From positions 1-10,854 of the forward strand of contig JAESTJ010000012.1 of the NCBI GenBank assembly GCA_016763615.1: a stretch of DNA of 10,854 bases, in the 5' to 3' direction. Every line of letters begins with the position of its first letter. Position 1 is the stretch's first letter. Positions 10,784 to 10,854 of the stretch are shown here, in pieces. The translations under genes were made by a program, and so were the position numbers. Origin of the DNA: Minisyncoccota bacterium (GTDB lineage Bacteria > Patescibacteriota > Minisyncoccia > Phycocordibacterales > UBA2100). The notes under the pieces are model-generated. The model ran no database searches. It saw nothing but the letters and a program-made list of their open reading frames with translations, and had not been told where the DNA came from.

Positions 10784-10854
10784 GGCGAACGATGGGACTT
10801 GAACCCACAAACCGCTCGAACCACAATCGAGAGCTCTACCAGTTGAGCTACGTC
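10784..10854 (-). tRNA. tRNA-His(GTG), 5' end cut by the window edge
   Basis: Read on the minus strand: acceptor positions 4-7 (GACG), TA, D-arm GCTC-AACTGGTA-GAGC, anticodon arm CTCGA-TTGTGGT-TCGAG with anticodon GTG, a six-base variable region, and T-arm GTGGG-TTCAAGT-CCCAT. The acceptor 3' side CGTTCGC pairs with the visible GACG, and the next base is C73, the discriminator expected for tRNA-His, which pairs with an extra G at -1. Only about four 5' bases, including that G, are beyond the window. CCA is not encoded: the bases after C73 are C-A-A. Confidence 0.93.

Noticed and set aside
1..10854. CRISPR array, riboswitch, insertion sequence, integrase or attachment site
   Set aside because: No direct-repeat/spacer pattern, no leader long enough for a known riboswitch, and no transposase or integrase gene was found; the partial tRNA-His shows no duplicated 3' end in the window.

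Overview
The window looks like a chromosomal segment of a Patescibacteria/CPR bacterium, most likely of the Parcubacteria group. The reasons are compact, moderately AT-rich DNA, short single-membrane-anchored proteins, almost no Shine-Dalgarno sites, an rplK that is not followed by rplA, a standalone GIY-YIG gene inside the secE-nusG-rplK cluster, and a tRNA without an encoded CCA end. This placement is inference from style and gene content; no rRNA or phylogenetic marker search was possible. TGA ends glyA and the gene at 6072-6575, so the standard bacterial code applies and TGA is not recoded. Nearly all genes lie on the minus strand; only folA and the gene at 3754-4188 are on the plus strand.

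Region 1 (1-3647) is a thymidylate/one-carbon block. A minus-strand operon encodes a CYTH-domain protein, dCTP deaminase (dcd) and the first 37 codons of a thymidylate-synthase-like protein that runs off the left edge. Divergent from it is folA (dihydrofolate reductase). Then come a short PadR-type regulator and glyA (serine hydroxymethyltransferase). ThyA uses methylene-tetrahydrofolate to make dTMP, DHFR recycles the dihydrofolate, and GlyA recharges it from serine, so the folate side of dTMP synthesis is complete here. Dcd supplies the uracil deoxynucleotide. No separate dUTPase is visible.

Region 2 (3648-6575) holds a small membrane protein with a C-x2-C-G-Y-A-N-G motif (plus strand), a strongly palindromic convergent intergenic zone (4189-4396), and the transcription/translation/secretion cluster secE-nusG-[GIY-YIG]-rplK. 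Upstream of this cluster is an unrecognised 167-residue helical protein. It is the only gene here with a clear Shine-Dalgarno site.

Region 3 (6653-10100) is a five-gene operon, transcribed in the order arsR-type regulator, DUF3179 protein, DsbA-like oxidoreductase, TlpA-like thioredoxin, CcdA. It combines a disulfide-forming type protein, a membrane electron conduit (CcdA) with a likely reduced client (TlpA), and a DUF3179 protein carrying its own C-P-L-C motif. This is the best candidate for an undescribed system: a regulated extracytoplasmic thiol-redox module with DUF3179 as an unknown partner.

Region 4 (10192-10854) has a strong bidirectional terminator, a conserved-looking four-helix membrane protein of unknown function, another terminator, and a tRNA-His(GTG) cut by the right edge.

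Promoters are unusually legible. Many carry an extended -10 of the form TGnTAnnnT, and several sit so close to the ATG that the mRNA should be leaderless or nearly so. The clearest case is the divergent CYTH/folA pair.
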